DNA of 64,000 nt from Bacillota bacterium. Lineage in GTDB: Bacteria; Bacillota; Clostridia; Lachnospirales; Lachnospiraceae. The notes beneath the pieces were generated by a model that made no database searches, was not told the DNA's origin, and saw only the letters and a program-made list of their open reading frames with translations. Location: assembly GCA_023414355.1 (NCBI GenBank), contig JAEZOB010000042.1, positions 327,435-391,434 of the forward strand. Reading direction: 5' to 3'. Below, in pieces: positions 53,117 through 61,825 of this stretch. The position numbers were made by a program, and so were the translations under genes. The stretch's first letter is position 1. Every line of letters starts with the position of its first letter.

Positions 53117-53683
53117 CTATTCGAGGTTTGCATGTCTGGCCATTAATTCCTGATTGCTCTCAGCCAAGGAACGTTTGCTCATCATATGAATAATGATGGC
53201 GTCTCCAATCAGCAAAACACTTTGTTCGAAGGTGTTGGCTCCCGGCTGAATGGAATTATTTTTCTTATCTTCTGCTTTTGTCGTTGTTGCATTTACCTCA
53301 AGCACGATATCAGCGAGTATTCCGATCGGCGAAGCAGCCCTGGTAGTAATTAGAGCAAGCTTGGCACCAATTCTTTTACACTTTTCTGACATAACGGTCA
53401 GGCTGCCTGTGGAGCCACTGCCTGAAGCCACTAACAGCAAATCCCCCTTCTCAATTGCAGGTGTTACTGTTTCTCCCACAACATATACGTCAAAGCCCAT
53501 ATGCATCAGACGCATAGCAAAGCCTCTGATCATCATCAGGGATCTCCCTGCCCCTGCGACAAAGATTCTGTTTGCCTTAAGAATCCCCGCCTGTAGGAGA
53601 TCCAATTGTTCTTCCTCCAAGCTTGAAAAGGTATCCGTCAGTTCCGTCATTACCAAGGATAAGATTTCTTTCGTTCTCATCAT
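53117..53683 (-). CDS. hxlB: 6-phospho-3-hexuloisomerase
   Basis: The 188-residue SIS-domain protein has 'IFVAGAGRSLMMIRGFAMRL', 'ASGSGSTGSLTVMSEKC' and a C-terminus with 'FEQSVLLIGDAII'. It converts 3-hexulose-6-phosphate to fructose-6-phosphate in the ribulose monophosphate pathway. Its start overlaps the hxlA stop by 4 bp (ATGA). It is last in the operon pgi-hxlA-hxlB. Confidence 0.94.
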   Translation of the reverse strand: MMRTKEILSLVMTELTDTFSSLEEEQLDLLQAGILKANRIFVAGAGRSLMMIRGFAMRLMHMGFDVYVVGETVTPAIEKGDLLLVASGSGSTGSLTVMSEKCKRIGAKLALITTRAASPIGILADIVLEVNATTTKAEDKKNNSIQPGANTFEQSVLLIGDAIIIHMMSKRSLAESNQELMARHANLE

Positions 53684-54306
53684 TGCATCTCCTCCTTCAT
53701 CTCAAGTACTGCTTTCCTAATATCCGGTGTATGATATAGCGCTCCTCCGGCAATGATTATTTCCGGTGCCTCTGCTATGTATTCCCGGATTGTGGACAAT
53801 GTTACACCTCCGGCAACTGCTGTCCTATTTTTCGGTACCGCAGTCATCAGTTCTCTCAAATCCTTAAGTGGTGTTCGCCCACTCTTTTGCATATCGACAC
53901 CTGTGTGAACCCCGATATAATCCACACCAAGTTCCAACAGTTCCTTTGATCTTTTGGGGATGTCGGTAACACAGATCAAATCCGCAAGTACCTTACGTCC
54001 ATACCCATGAGCAGTCTCTACAACTTCCTTGATTGTTGAGTGATCAGCCAGAGCCAATACAGTAATAATATCTGCACCATGTTCACAGATATCACGACAT
54101 TCCAACGCTCCGCCATCCATAATTTTGCTGTCTGCAAGGACAAGCATATCCGGATATTTCTCTTTTAAAGCCTTGACCGGGGCCATTCCCTCTTTCATGA
54201 TCACAGGGGTTCCCACTTCATAAATATCGATGACATCATGAATCTGATCGGCTATTTCCATTATTCTTTTCGTATCTGCTATATCTACTGCAATTTGTAA
54301 CTTCAT
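53680..54306 (-). CDS. hxlA: 3-hexulose-6-phosphate synthase
   Basis: The 208-residue TIM-barrel protein of the OMPDC superfamily has 'LQIAVDIADTKRIMEIA', catalytic 'MLVLADSKIMDGG' and 'GVHTGVDMQKSGRTPL'. It condenses formaldehyde with ribulose-5-phosphate, or runs in reverse to make pentose. The open frame starts 18 bp earlier, overlapping the previous stop, but AGGAGA is spaced 7 nt from ATG 54304-54306, so this start is preferred. Confidence 0.93.
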   Translation of the reverse strand: MKLQIAVDIADTKRIMEIADQIHDVIDIYEVGTPVIMKEGMAPVKALKEKYPDMLVLADSKIMDGGALECRDICEHGADIITVLALADHSTIKEVVETAHGYGRKVLADLICVTDIPKRSKELLELGVDYIGVHTGVDMQKSGRTPLKDLRELMTAVPKNRTAVAGGVTLSTIREYIAEAPEIIIAGGALYHTPDIRKAVLEMKEEMQ

Positions 54307-54320
54307 CATTGACTCTCCTC

Positions 54321-55121
54321 TCATTGATACATTTTCTCGATGGACTCTACATATGGACTCGGATGTAAAAGGAAATCATATTTCTCGGGATGATTAATAA
54401 AATTCCTATAGCAGGAAACTCCGAACTCGATCCCAAGCTCCTTATTCTCTACTGGCTCAATCACCTTCGCCTCCGGAGCGTACAGATAATTCTTATTTGG
54501 TATAACCTGATAGGAAGCCCTATCTTTCATGATATACACCGACAATCCATGCTTTGCCCTGATTGGCTCGTAAAGCAATGGGCAGGACACTACTGCAAGA
54601 TTACTGAACATTGCAGTTTCCTCCGTTACATTGATGGACCCGTGCCCATAGAAGGGTGGTATGATAACAGACTGTCCAGCCTTTGCATGTATGACTCTAA
54701 TCCTCACGATCACAGGTTCCTCCTCATGATCGAAATTCATCGTCTTCTGAAGAATAAAGAGAATCTCTCCTTTGATCACCTCATATACTTCCGCATAGGG
54801 GAGCCCCTCATTGTCAATATAACCATGGTAATGCCCTGAGGTTTTTTTATACTCTCCATTGATCGTTCCAGGTCCAATTGCCGTGATATCATAACGGATA
54901 TCATATTGCTTTAGTAATTCCTTATGGTGTGGAAAGACAATGTTACGATAAGCAGAATACATATACTCCTCTTCCTGCAGCCTCGTACCATCCTTCAGTA
55001 AATCAACCATTTGCCCCACAGTTTTTTTAGAACTTCCTTCGCAGGTCAATTCATTTTCAAATGTTAATTCCTTTGTCTCCTCGTGATAAAATATCGGTAA
55101 TCCGGAATGAAACAGTTCCAA
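54321..55121 (-). CDS. Cupin-type glucose-6-phosphate isomerase
   Basis: The 266-residue protein has cupin motifs 'TSGHYHGYIDNEGLPYAEVY' (His/His/Glu metal ligands) and 'AGQSVIIPPFYGHGSINV' (fourth ligand His), as in archaeal-type PGI. It interconverts glucose-6-P and fructose-6-P with a bound metal. It starts at TTG 55119-55121 with AAGGAGG 7 nt upstream. It leads the operon with hxlA and hxlB, so hexose phosphate can be routed to pentose phosphate. Confidence 0.9.
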   Translation of the reverse strand: MELFHSGLPIFYHEETKELTFENELTCEGSSKKTVGQMVDLLKDGTRLQEEEYMYSAYRNIVFPHHKELLKQYDIRYDITAIGPGTINGEYKKTSGHYHGYIDNEGLPYAEVYEVIKGEILFILQKTMNFDHEEEPVIVRIRVIHAKAGQSVIIPPFYGHGSINVTEETAMFSNLAVVSCPLLYEPIRAKHGLSVYIMKDRASYQVIPNKNYLYAPEAKVIEPVENKELGIEFGVSCYRNFINHPEKYDFLLHPSPYVESIEKMYQ

Positions 55122-55167
55122 ATCAATTCCTCCTTCTGATGCTTTGTTAGCCTGATTTTACACGTCC

Positions 55168-55202
55168 TTTTGTTACAGAAAAAGTAACACGTTGTAACAA
55201 AA
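55168..55202 (-). promoter_or_regulatory. Candidate RpiR operator before the pgi-hxlAB operon
   Basis: TTTTGTTAC (55168-55176) and GTAACAAAA (55194-55202) form an inverted repeat, with a further GTAACA at 55184-55189. It lies 47 bp upstream of the TTG start and beside the rpiR terminator. Confidence 0.45.
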
Positions 55203-55248
55203 AAGCATCATCAGCCCTAGATCATAATCTAGGATTGGTGATGCTTTA
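55201..55248 (-). terminator. Terminator of the rpiR gene
   Basis: AAAGCATCATCAGCCCTAGAT pairs (two mismatches) with ATCTAGGATTGGTGATGCTTT around CATA; TTTTTT follows on the minus strand. It separates rpiR from the pgi operon. Confidence 0.8.
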
Positions 55249-55270
55249 TACTTTTCGTGTAAGGGTTTGA

Positions 55271-55993
55271 TTATAGCCTTCTTGCCAGTGCCTCGATGAT
55301 AAAAATTACGGGTACCTGCGTTGTCACATTATACATGGGCTCCCTTACTTTTTGCTCTATATGATATGCTATATTCCAATCTGACATTTTAGCAATTGTT
55401 GATGTGGAAGTACTGGTGATACTGAGTAGCTTACATTGATGCTTCTGAAAGCGGTTTAACAAATCAATAAGCAGCTCCGTCTCTCCCGAGACCGACAATG
55501 CAATGACTATCGTATCCTCTGTCATATCGTTTAATACCGGATAATAAGGGTCCTCCAGACTCAACGAAAACTTACCCATATTTGAAAAATATCTGGCAGC
55601 ATAATTTCCTAAGGTCCCTGAGGATCCTATTCCGACAAAAATAACCTTTTGTGCTTCTCTTATCATTCCCACAGCTTTTTCCAGCTCAGTCTCAAAAGCA
55701 CTGGTATTGGTACGTTCAAAATAATGAAGAATTTCATGCAAATCATCCCCAGGCTCTTTGAACATAGGCTGTTGTAAATACAGTTTTAGCCTCTCCTGAA
55801 ATTCCGAATAGCCCATGCAATCAAGTTTCTGGCAGAAACGAAGCACCGAAGCTGTTGAGATATGGGTTTCTTCTGCTAATTCCCTTATGGTCATATACTG
55901 AATTTTATCTTTATTTGCCAGAATATATTTATATACTCCGATTTCCAGTTCATTTAACTTCTGTATGTTTACATAGGTAAACAGCTCCTCCAT
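55271..55993 (-). CDS. RpiR-family (HTH + SIS) transcriptional regulator
   Basis: The 240-residue protein has an N-terminal helix-turn-helix ('ETHISTASVLRFCQKLDCMG') and a sugar-isomerase (SIS) domain 'IFVGIGSSGTLGNYAARYFS' that senses a phosphosugar. GGAGGGG lies 6 nt before ATG 55991-55993; five upstream codons are discounted. It probably controls the pgi-hxlAB operon just downstream, and its ligand is likely one of those sugar phosphates. Confidence 0.92.
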   Translation of the reverse strand: MEELFTYVNIQKLNELEIGVYKYILANKDKIQYMTIRELAEETHISTASVLRFCQKLDCMGYSEFQERLKLYLQQPMFKEPGDDLHEILHYFERTNTSAFETELEKAVGMIREAQKVIFVGIGSSGTLGNYAARYFSNMGKFSLSLEDPYYPVLNDMTEDTIVIALSVSGETELLIDLLNRFQKHQCKLLSITSTSTSTIAKMSDWNIAYHIEQKVREPMYNVTTQVPVIFIIEALARRL

Positions 55994-55994
55994 C

Positions 55995-56549
55995 TCAGGC
56001 CCCTCCATTTATGTTGATTGAAACAGACTCCGGACAGCTAAAGATCCTTTTATACTGCTTATTAACCTTCTTAACAAATAGAATAAGGTTAATAATGGCG
56101 ATACCCCCGAATATAATGCGAAATGGAATATCTGATATATCAAGTCCGGTCGTGATCCCGTTCAAATCTCCGCCACCACCAATCAACAAGGTGAGAACAG
56201 ATAGATAAATCGGGTCAAGCAGCAGAAAGCATATTGTGATGTAATAAAGCGCAATCAACAATGCTCTGCTCTTTAACTGATACACTCTTGGTGAGAATGC
56301 TAACAGATACCCCAGGGCTATCGTTACGATACTGCTTATCCCGTTAAAAAAAGCCAACTTGTATCCAACCAATCCTCCGTCACTGATCACAATCTGAATG
56401 CCCCAAATCCCAACAAAACGGATTCTCTCAAATACGCCAAACAATAGCGCCAGCAATAAATGCGTTCCTTCGTGAACGATATAATAACTGATCAGGGCCG
56501 CGAGTATTCCTGCCCATTGTTTTGCCGATTTCAAAGCTTTACTTTTCAT
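55995..56549 (-). CDS. Membrane protein with HExxH motif (M50-peptidase-like)
   Basis: The 184-residue protein has about five membrane helices. The first contains 'HEGTHLLLALLFG', an HExxH zinc site within the membrane, and 'LLDPIYLSVL' later could supply the third ligand, as in M50 site-2 proteases. Activity is not proven. The frame is open 55 codons further upstream, but that part is a repetitive hairpin element (56557-56796); the element's last bases GGAAGGGG may act as ribosome site for ATG 56547-56549 or for an ATG four codons earlier. It precedes rpiR, which starts within its last codons' vicinity (2-bp gap). Confidence 0.6.
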   Translation of the reverse strand: MKSKALKSAKQWAGILAALISYYIVHEGTHLLLALLFGVFERIRFVGIWGIQIVISDGGLVGYKLAFFNGISSIVTIALGYLLAFSPRVYQLKSRALLIALYYITICFLLLDPIYLSVLTLLIGGGGDLNGITTGLDISDIPFRIIFGGIAIINLILFVKKVNKQYKRIFSCPESVSININGGA

Positions 56550-56556
56550 AATAATA

Positions 56557-56796
56557 ACCATTCCCCTTCCATAATCTAGCGATTTGTGCAGCGCACAAAT
56601 TACCGTGTAAAATAATTCTGGCTTTCTCAGAATTATATCACACTTCCAGACATGCCCGACATCGTCGGGCGCAAATGCTGGAAGTTGAAGAAGTAGTGTG
56701 ACATGAAATTCCAAGACGAATTCTTGAATTCGTTTGATTTCTATGTCGCAGTTCTTCAGGAGAAATTTGGTATTCTCAAATTTCTTTTCACATTTC
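56557..56796. repeat. Modular hairpin repeat (family B), longest copy (240 bp)
   Basis: Modules in order: AACC/CCTTCCATAATC, GATTTGTGCAGCGCACAAATT, hairpin ATAATTCTG/CAGAATTAT, CATGCCCGAC/GTCGGGCG with AAATGCTGGAAGTTGAAG, hairpin GACATGAAAT...ATTTCTATGTC enclosing GAATTCTTGAATTC, and AGAAATTTG/CAAATTTCT. The modules match 22997-23163, 14119-14215 and 38341-38425, with stems changed on both sides. Confidence 0.75.
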
Positions 56797-56802
56797 TCCC
56801 TA

Positions 56803-57405
56803 TTATTTTAGATACAACCTAAAAAATTCCTGAATATGCTTCTCTATTAATTTGATAGCCTCCTCCAGTTTCTCCGTCTGCGTGTCATAACGGAAAAGAA
56901 GTACAAAGATTGGAGAATAGAAATGCAATGCCATAATCTCCGGATCAGAACCATTGATCCGTCCTTCCTGAATCAATAGCCGAAAGACTTCTGATTGATA
57001 GCGTAATGTCTTTTCCACGAACATCTCCATAAACATGTTGTTCAGTTCTGCACTTTTATATTGTTCAATAATCATCATCTTGCGGAATTTTGATAGGATT
57101 TCATCCGTCAGATAGAACGTAAAAAGCTTATCATATACCTTTTGAAGTATCTCGACCGAAAGGTCAGCATTGTCAGTTTCTTCCTGCCGGGCAATTTGTA
57201 TTAGTTCCTGTTGTAATTGATTTACTCTCTCAGCAGATAATTGAATAATGGTGTCAAATATCTCTTGCTTGTTTTTAAAATGCTTATAAATTGCACTTTC
57301 TCTGATACCGATGACTTTGGTAATATCTCGTACAGACACACTGCTGTATCCATGAACAGCGAAGAGTGTGAGTGCCTCATTGATGATTCGGTCTTTTGTT
57401 GACAT
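56803..57405 (-). CDS. TetR-family transcriptional regulator
   Basis: The 200-residue protein has the helix-turn-helix 'VIGIRESAIYKHFKNKQEIF'. AGGAG precedes ATG 57403-57405. A long palindrome (57467-57508) lies over its promoter, so it is probably autoregulated. The genes upstream on the same strand encode DUF6506 and AraC proteins. The target genes are not obvious. Confidence 0.92.
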   Translation of the reverse strand: MSTKDRIINEALTLFAVHGYSSVSVRDITKVIGIRESAIYKHFKNKQEIFDTIIQLSAERVNQLQQELIQIARQEETDNADLSVEILQKVYDKLFTFYLTDEILSKFRKMMIIEQYKSAELNNMFMEMFVEKTLRYQSEVFRLLIQEGRINGSDPEIMALHFYSPIFVLLFRYDTQTEKLEEAIKLIEKHIQEFFRLYLK

Positions 57406-57466
57406 ATTCTGCTCCTATTCAAAAATATCTGCTTTACAAATATTCTATATATCTTGCAACAAAAAG

Positions 57467-57515
57467 GTGAACAGTTGTTAACAACGATTATAGTTAACAA
57501 TTGTTCACCTGTCAA
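57467..57515 (-). promoter_or_regulatory. Promoter and 16-bp palindrome of the 56803-57405 tetR
   Basis: On the minus strand, -35 TTGACA (57510-57515), 17 bp, -10 TATAAT (57487-57492). GTGAACAGTTGTTAAC (57467-57482) and GTTAACAATTGTTCAC (57493-57508) are reverse complements with one mismatch; the right arm fills the spacer. Confidence 0.8.
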
Positions 57516-57567
57516 GATCTTTCTATACATTCTTATACATTTTATTAACCCATATATAAATCCACTT

Positions 57568-57873
57568 CTATTGAAACAGAGTATCACCGCTTTTAAATCC
57601 AAAAGCAGGATGTGCATCAAATCTTACCACTCCTACCTGTGCTTTCTCTCCTACGGCTTTACTGATTAAGGCTGTTCCTTCGTTACCGAAGCCTGCGCAT
57701 AATTCAATTGCACCTATTCCTTCCTCAACCAATGCTTTTGCGACCTGAACACCCTGTTCATAATTTTCCACACCGATAACCTTCAGTATAATTGCTGGTG
57801 TTTCAATCACCGCCTGATGTACATTGGAATCTGTCTGAGGTGCCACAAATAAAAATGCTGCCTTTACCTTCAT
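57568..57873 (-). CDS. DUF6506 family protein
   Basis: The 101-residue protein has 'KAAFLFVAPQTDSNVHQAVI' at its start and 'GAIELCAGFGNEG' with Cys in the middle, a pattern I associate with DUF6506. Its function is unknown. AGGAGG precedes ATG 57871-57873; the 27 upstream codons are discounted. It lies 87 bp downstream of the AraC gene on the same strand and may be its target. Confidence 0.75.
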   Translation of the reverse strand: MKVKAAFLFVAPQTDSNVHQAVIETPAIILKVIGVENYEQGVQVAKALVEEGIGAIELCAGFGNEGTALISKAVGEKAQVGVVRFDAHPAFGFKSGDTLFQ

Positions 57874-57960
57874 AATAATTTTCCTCCTATTATCATCTCT
57901 TTGATTATTTGATAAGAGGATTATAGCTTCCCATTTAAGGAATCGCTTGAACAATATTGC

Positions 57961-58722
57961 TTACTTTCTGCGCATGTTTCTTTTATATTCCTGAAGACTG
58001 ATACCCATCATTCTCTTAAATTGTCTGCAAAGATGGCTCTGATCCGCATAATTGAGTTCCGCAGCAATATCTGCTTCTGATTGCTCGACAAAAAGCTCAG
58101 CCTTTACAATTCTCAGCTTATTCTGTATATAGTATTGATACGGAGTAACTCCCATTTCCTTTTTAAACTGCCGGATCAGATGATATTTCGACAGATTTAC
58201 CTCTGCCGCAATATCGTTCAAATCAAATTTATTTCCATTCAATTTTTTGATGCACTCCACGGTTCTTTGTATTGTCTCAGATATTATATACCCTGTATTA
58301 CTCTGCTCTTCTTTGATAATCGGCTTTATCAACGCAAGCATTTCTTCTGCCAGCTTGTTTTCGTCTCCGCTCCACATGAAATCGTAACAGGGCTTTTGAA
58401 AATCATCCGTATCCAAAAGCTGCATGAAATAATGCTCCAGGCTATAGCCAGAAAAGCAGTTCCTTAGCTTTGACTTAAAACAAATCGTAATATATTTATA
58501 TCTGCTATTCGCTGTAAGTTTTATCCCAGTATTCGATGGTATGACATATATCGTACCCCTTTTCATATTACATTCTTCCTCACGAATCCTGCAAAGAACC
58601 TCTCCTTCTGTTACGATCCCGATGCACCAGCTCTCATGACTGTGCAGCGGAAAGGAATGCTCACTATTACAAAACAATAATTCAACGCATCCCTGCTCAT
58701 AGCTATTGATTTCATTCTTCAT
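57961..58722 (-). CDS. AraC-family transcriptional regulator
   Basis: The 253-residue protein has an N-terminal cupin sensing domain ('HSFPLHSHESWCIGIVTEGE') and a C-terminal double helix-turn-helix ('IAAEVNLSKYHLIRQFKKEM' and 'AAELNYADQSHLCRQFKRMM'). It probably activates the DUF6506 gene or others in response to a small molecule. AAAGGG precedes the ATG. It lies 25 bp after the dbpA gene. Confidence 0.92.
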   Translation of the reverse strand: MKNEINSYEQGCVELLFCNSEHSFPLHSHESWCIGIVTEGEVLCRIREEECNMKRGTIYVIPSNTGIKLTANSRYKYITICFKSKLRNCFSGYSLEHYFMQLLDTDDFQKPCYDFMWSGDENKLAEEMLALIKPIIKEEQSNTGYIISETIQRTVECIKKLNGNKFDLNDIAAEVNLSKYHLIRQFKKEMGVTPYQYYIQNKLRIVKAELFVEQSEADIAAELNYADQSHLCRQFKRMMGISLQEYKRNMRRK

Positions 58723-58747
58723 GACAATTTCCCTTTCCGCTTACAAG

Positions 58748-60200
58748 CTATTTTTTATCCTTTACTTCAGTTACCTTCCACACCTTACCGCCAATCATGG
58801 TATTCTTCATTGCTTCCAATACCAAAGCTCCCTTACCGTTTAGTATTTCTACATAGGTGAGGGTATCTTGTAAGGTGATGATCCCGATGTCCTCTGCCTT
58901 GACACCTTCCAGATTGGATATGACTCCTACAAAATTGGTTGCTCTGAGCTTCTTTTTCTTTCCGCCGTTGAAACGTAATTTCATAATCTCTTGATTTAGT
59001 TGAGCACTTTTCGATTTTCTTATCTGTGGAACAGCATTCATCTTATCATCAAAGGAAGGCTTTTGAAGGAACACCTCCTGCTTGGTAGGTTTCGTAATTT
59101 CCGGAATTTGAAAACCAATCAGCTCTTCGATCTTTTGCAAATACCTGTTTTGAGTCGGTGTTACGAAAGAGATTGCCTTCCCTTTTTGCCCTGCACGTCC
59201 TGTTCTTCCGGTACGATGGACATAATTTTTCTCGTCCGGGGGAAGGTCGTAGTTAATAACCAGGGAAATATTCTCTATATCTATCCCTCTTGCCGCTATA
59301 TCTGTGGCAATCAAGTAGCGGTACTCTCCCCTTCTAAATTGCTTCATCGCAGATAATCGGTCACTCTGTTCCATGCCTCCATGTAATTTATTACAAGGAT
59401 AACCTAACGAATCCAAACGATCATATACCATATCTACGCGATCCTTAGTACTGCAAAAGATAATGCAGCTGTCCGGATTCTCAATGATCGTTACATCCGT
59501 AAGCAGTCCAAACTTATCCTCTTCTTCTATAATATAATGCCTATGATGAATATCAGAAGTCATTATACATTCCTCGCTGACATCTATACTAATCGGGTTT
59601 CTCATATTTTTTGATGCTATGCTTGTCACTTCATCTGCCATGGTAGCCGAGAATAGCATTGTCATCCGTTCCATGGGAAGCTTCCTGATAATCGCTTCAA
59701 CCTGGTCGATAAATCCCATATCCAGCATTCTGTCAGCTTCATCAATTACTAAATAGTGAAGCTTATTAAGGGCTAATGTCCCCTTCTCAATATGATCCAG
59801 GACGCGCCCCCGGTGTACCGACAACGACATGTGTTTTCTGCTTCAGCTCTGTTTTCTCAATAGAAAATTGATGTCCTCCATAGATCGATACAGCTTTTAT
59901 TCGCTTAAATCTTCCGATGTTAATAAAATCCTCAGTTACTTGAACAGCAAGCTCTCTTGTTGGAGTCAAAATAAGTGCTTGTGGTTTATTCTCAATCCAT
60001 TCGAGCATTTCACATATTGGTATCGCATATGCGGCTGTCTTACCGGTGCCCGTCTGTGCTTTGACAATCAGATCATTTTTCTCTAGAGCTGCCGGAATGA
60101 CCCTGGCCTGAACCTCGGTAGGGCATTCATACTCCAGACCTTTTAATGCCTTTATGATATCTTCACTGATGTTATATTCACTAAAACTTCTAATATCCAT
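58748..60200 (-). pseudogene. dbpA: DEAD-box RNA helicase DbpA/YxiN with a +1 frameshift
   Basis: Two frames encode one helicase: 60200 to about 59807 (Q-motif, Walker A 'AQTGTGKT', 'PTRELAVQ') and about 59811 to 58748 ('[10 protein letters not shown]', 'SAT', '[10 protein letters not shown]', C-terminal DbpA RNA-binding domain). The frame breaks in '[16 protein letters not shown]' at a run of five C (59807-59811 on plus); removing one base restores a 483-residue protein, the length of YxiN. The family acts in 50S ribosome assembly at 23S rRNA helix 92. ATG 60198-60200 has AGAGG 7 nt upstream. The cause may be a true mutation, a phase-variable G-run or a sequence error. Confidence 0.92.
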
Positions 60201-60539
60201 ATATAATCCTCTCATTCAACACAATATCTGTGGTTATATCAAAAGATTATCCAATATAAACTCCGTTATGTACAAATTCATTTTACATGGAGATACTATT
60301 CAATGCAATCATAACTGTTACGCTCACCGAATTCTTCCTTTGTTTCCTTCCTCATCCGATTTATCTTTCATATTATCTTTCTGCTAATCTTTGGGTTTAT
60401 CTTTGGGTTTATATATTATATATTTGCTATTATGAATGGTATTTGATATCATGTGATTGATAGAAGGCTCCAGAACATCATTTTCACAGATATTTTGAAG
60501 CATAGATATAAAATAGATATTTAGAAGGTGGAAGTAAGC
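60201..60539. other. 339-bp divergent non-coding gap
   Basis: It lies between the divergent dbpA and rsmH-like genes. The only notable feature is a 12-bp direct repeat TTTGGGTTTATC (about 60391-60414). No clear promoter or hairpin was identified. Confidence 0.5.
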
Positions 60540-61589
60540 ATGGATCAACAAGAGCAAAAACATCAACGTCGTCCCAGGTATAAAGGAACTCATCCGAAAG
60601 CTTTTAAAGACAAATATAAGGAACTGCAACCGGAGCTATATGCAGATACAGTAGCAAAGGTTATTCAAAAAGGCAGTACCCCGGCCGGTATGCATCGTTC
60701 CATCTGCGTTAATGAAATAATAGAATTTCTGCAAATCACCCCCGGACAGATAGGACTGGATGCGACCTTAGGGTATGGCGGCCATACGCTAGAGATGCTG
60801 AAATGCTTGAATTCACAGGGTCATTTGTATGCTACTGATGTGGACTCTATCGAATTGCCACGTACGAGGGAGCGTTTAGAACGTTTAGGGTATGGTCCGG
60901 AGATTTTAACCATCAAGCAAACCAACTTTTCTAATATAGATCAAATCGTTTCCGAGTCGGGACCCTTGAATTTTATTTTGGCAGATTTGGGAGTCTCTTC
61001 CATGCAAATAGACAATCCGGAAAGAGGATTTTCCTATAAAACAGATGGACCATTAGACCTAAGGTTAAATCCATCGAAAGGTATCTCTGCAGCGGAACGC
61101 CTTACAACAATCTTACAGGATGAATTACAGGGTATGCTGCTTGAAAATGCGGACGAACCTTATTCCGTAGAAATCGCTCGTGCTATTACTACTGCGATAA
61201 AAAGAGGAACAGACATAGCAACCACAAGTCAACTCCAGCTAATAATTAAAGAGGCTCTGAAATTCATCCCTGAGAAAGATCGAAATGATGAAGTAAAGAA
61301 ATCCTGTCAAAGATGCTTTCAAGCGCTGCGAATTGATGTGAATAATGAATTCGAAGTATTGTATGAATTTTTAGAAAAACTTCCTGCCGCCTTAGCAAAG
61401 GGCGGGCGTGTCGCTATTCTCACATTTCACTCCGGTGAAGATCGTCTGGTCAAGAAATCCTTCCAACGTTTCTATCGTGATGGTATCTATAGTGAAATAG
61501 CTCCGGAGGCTATTCGCCCCTCTGTTGCCGAATGTAATTCGAATAGCCGAGCCAAATGTGCGAAGCTGCGTTGGGCTATCAAAGCTTAA
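60540..61589 (+). CDS. RsmH-family 16S rRNA methyltransferase paralogue
   Basis: The 349-residue protein has the RsmH/MraW fold: 'LDATLGYGGHTLEML' (SAM-binding motif I), 'ATDVDSIELPRTRERLE', 'NFILADLGVSSMQIDNPERG' and 'LTFHSGEDRLVKKSF'. RsmH methylates N4 of C1402 in 16S rRNA. It differs from the usual cell-division-cluster copy by about 45 extra basic N-terminal residues and by lying alone. The start ATG at 60540 has AAGGTGG 8 nt upstream; a GTG four codons earlier is less likely. It may be a second copy with a different target. Confidence 0.88.
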   Translation: MDQQEQKHQRRPRYKGTHPKAFKDKYKELQPELYADTVAKVIQKGSTPAGMHRSICVNEIIEFLQITPGQIGLDATLGYGGHTLEMLKCLNSQGHLYATDVDSIELPRTRERLERLGYGPEILTIKQTNFSNIDQIVSESGPLNFILADLGVSSMQIDNPERGFSYKTDGPLDLRLNPSKGISAAERLTTILQDELQGMLLENADEPYSVEIARAITTAIKRGTDIATTSQLQLIIKEALKFIPEKDRNDEVKKSCQRCFQALRIDVNNEFEVLYEFLEKLPAALAKGGRVAILTFHSGEDRLVKKSFQRFYRDGIYSEIAPEAIRPSVAECNSNSRAKCAKLRWAIKA

Positions 61590-61598
61590 TAGTAAACC

Positions 61599-61821
61599 AA
61601 AAGGGGCTGTTGCAAAAATTTCTGGGAGGAACAGAGTAAGGGTACAGGTATCCCATCATGCACTGTTTGACGGACGAATTGTCGATATTGTATGATCAGA
61701 AGCGAACTTTTTGTTCGATTATGACATACAATATTGGCAGTTTGTCCGGGATCCAGTGTATGAGGGATGCCTGTATTCTTACTCTGTTCTATTAAAGAAT
61801 ATTTTGATACAGCCCCTTTTT
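61599..61821. repeat. GGGGCTGTTGC palindromic element, copy 2 (223 bp)
   Basis: Arms 61599-61652 and 61764-61821 pair along most of their length. The head (61653-61763) matches that of the 8418-8636 copy nearly base for base, whereas the inner stems differ yet still pair (ACAGAGTAAG with CTTACTCTGT here; CCAAGGTAAGG with CCTTATCTTGG there). It lies between convergent genes. T-runs lie at both ends. Confidence 0.8.
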
Positions 61822-61825
61822 GATA

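Noticed and set aside
60384..60629. 81-codon minus-strand frame in the gap before the rsmH-like gene
   Set aside because: Overlaps the rsmH-like start, has no ribosome site and no similarity.
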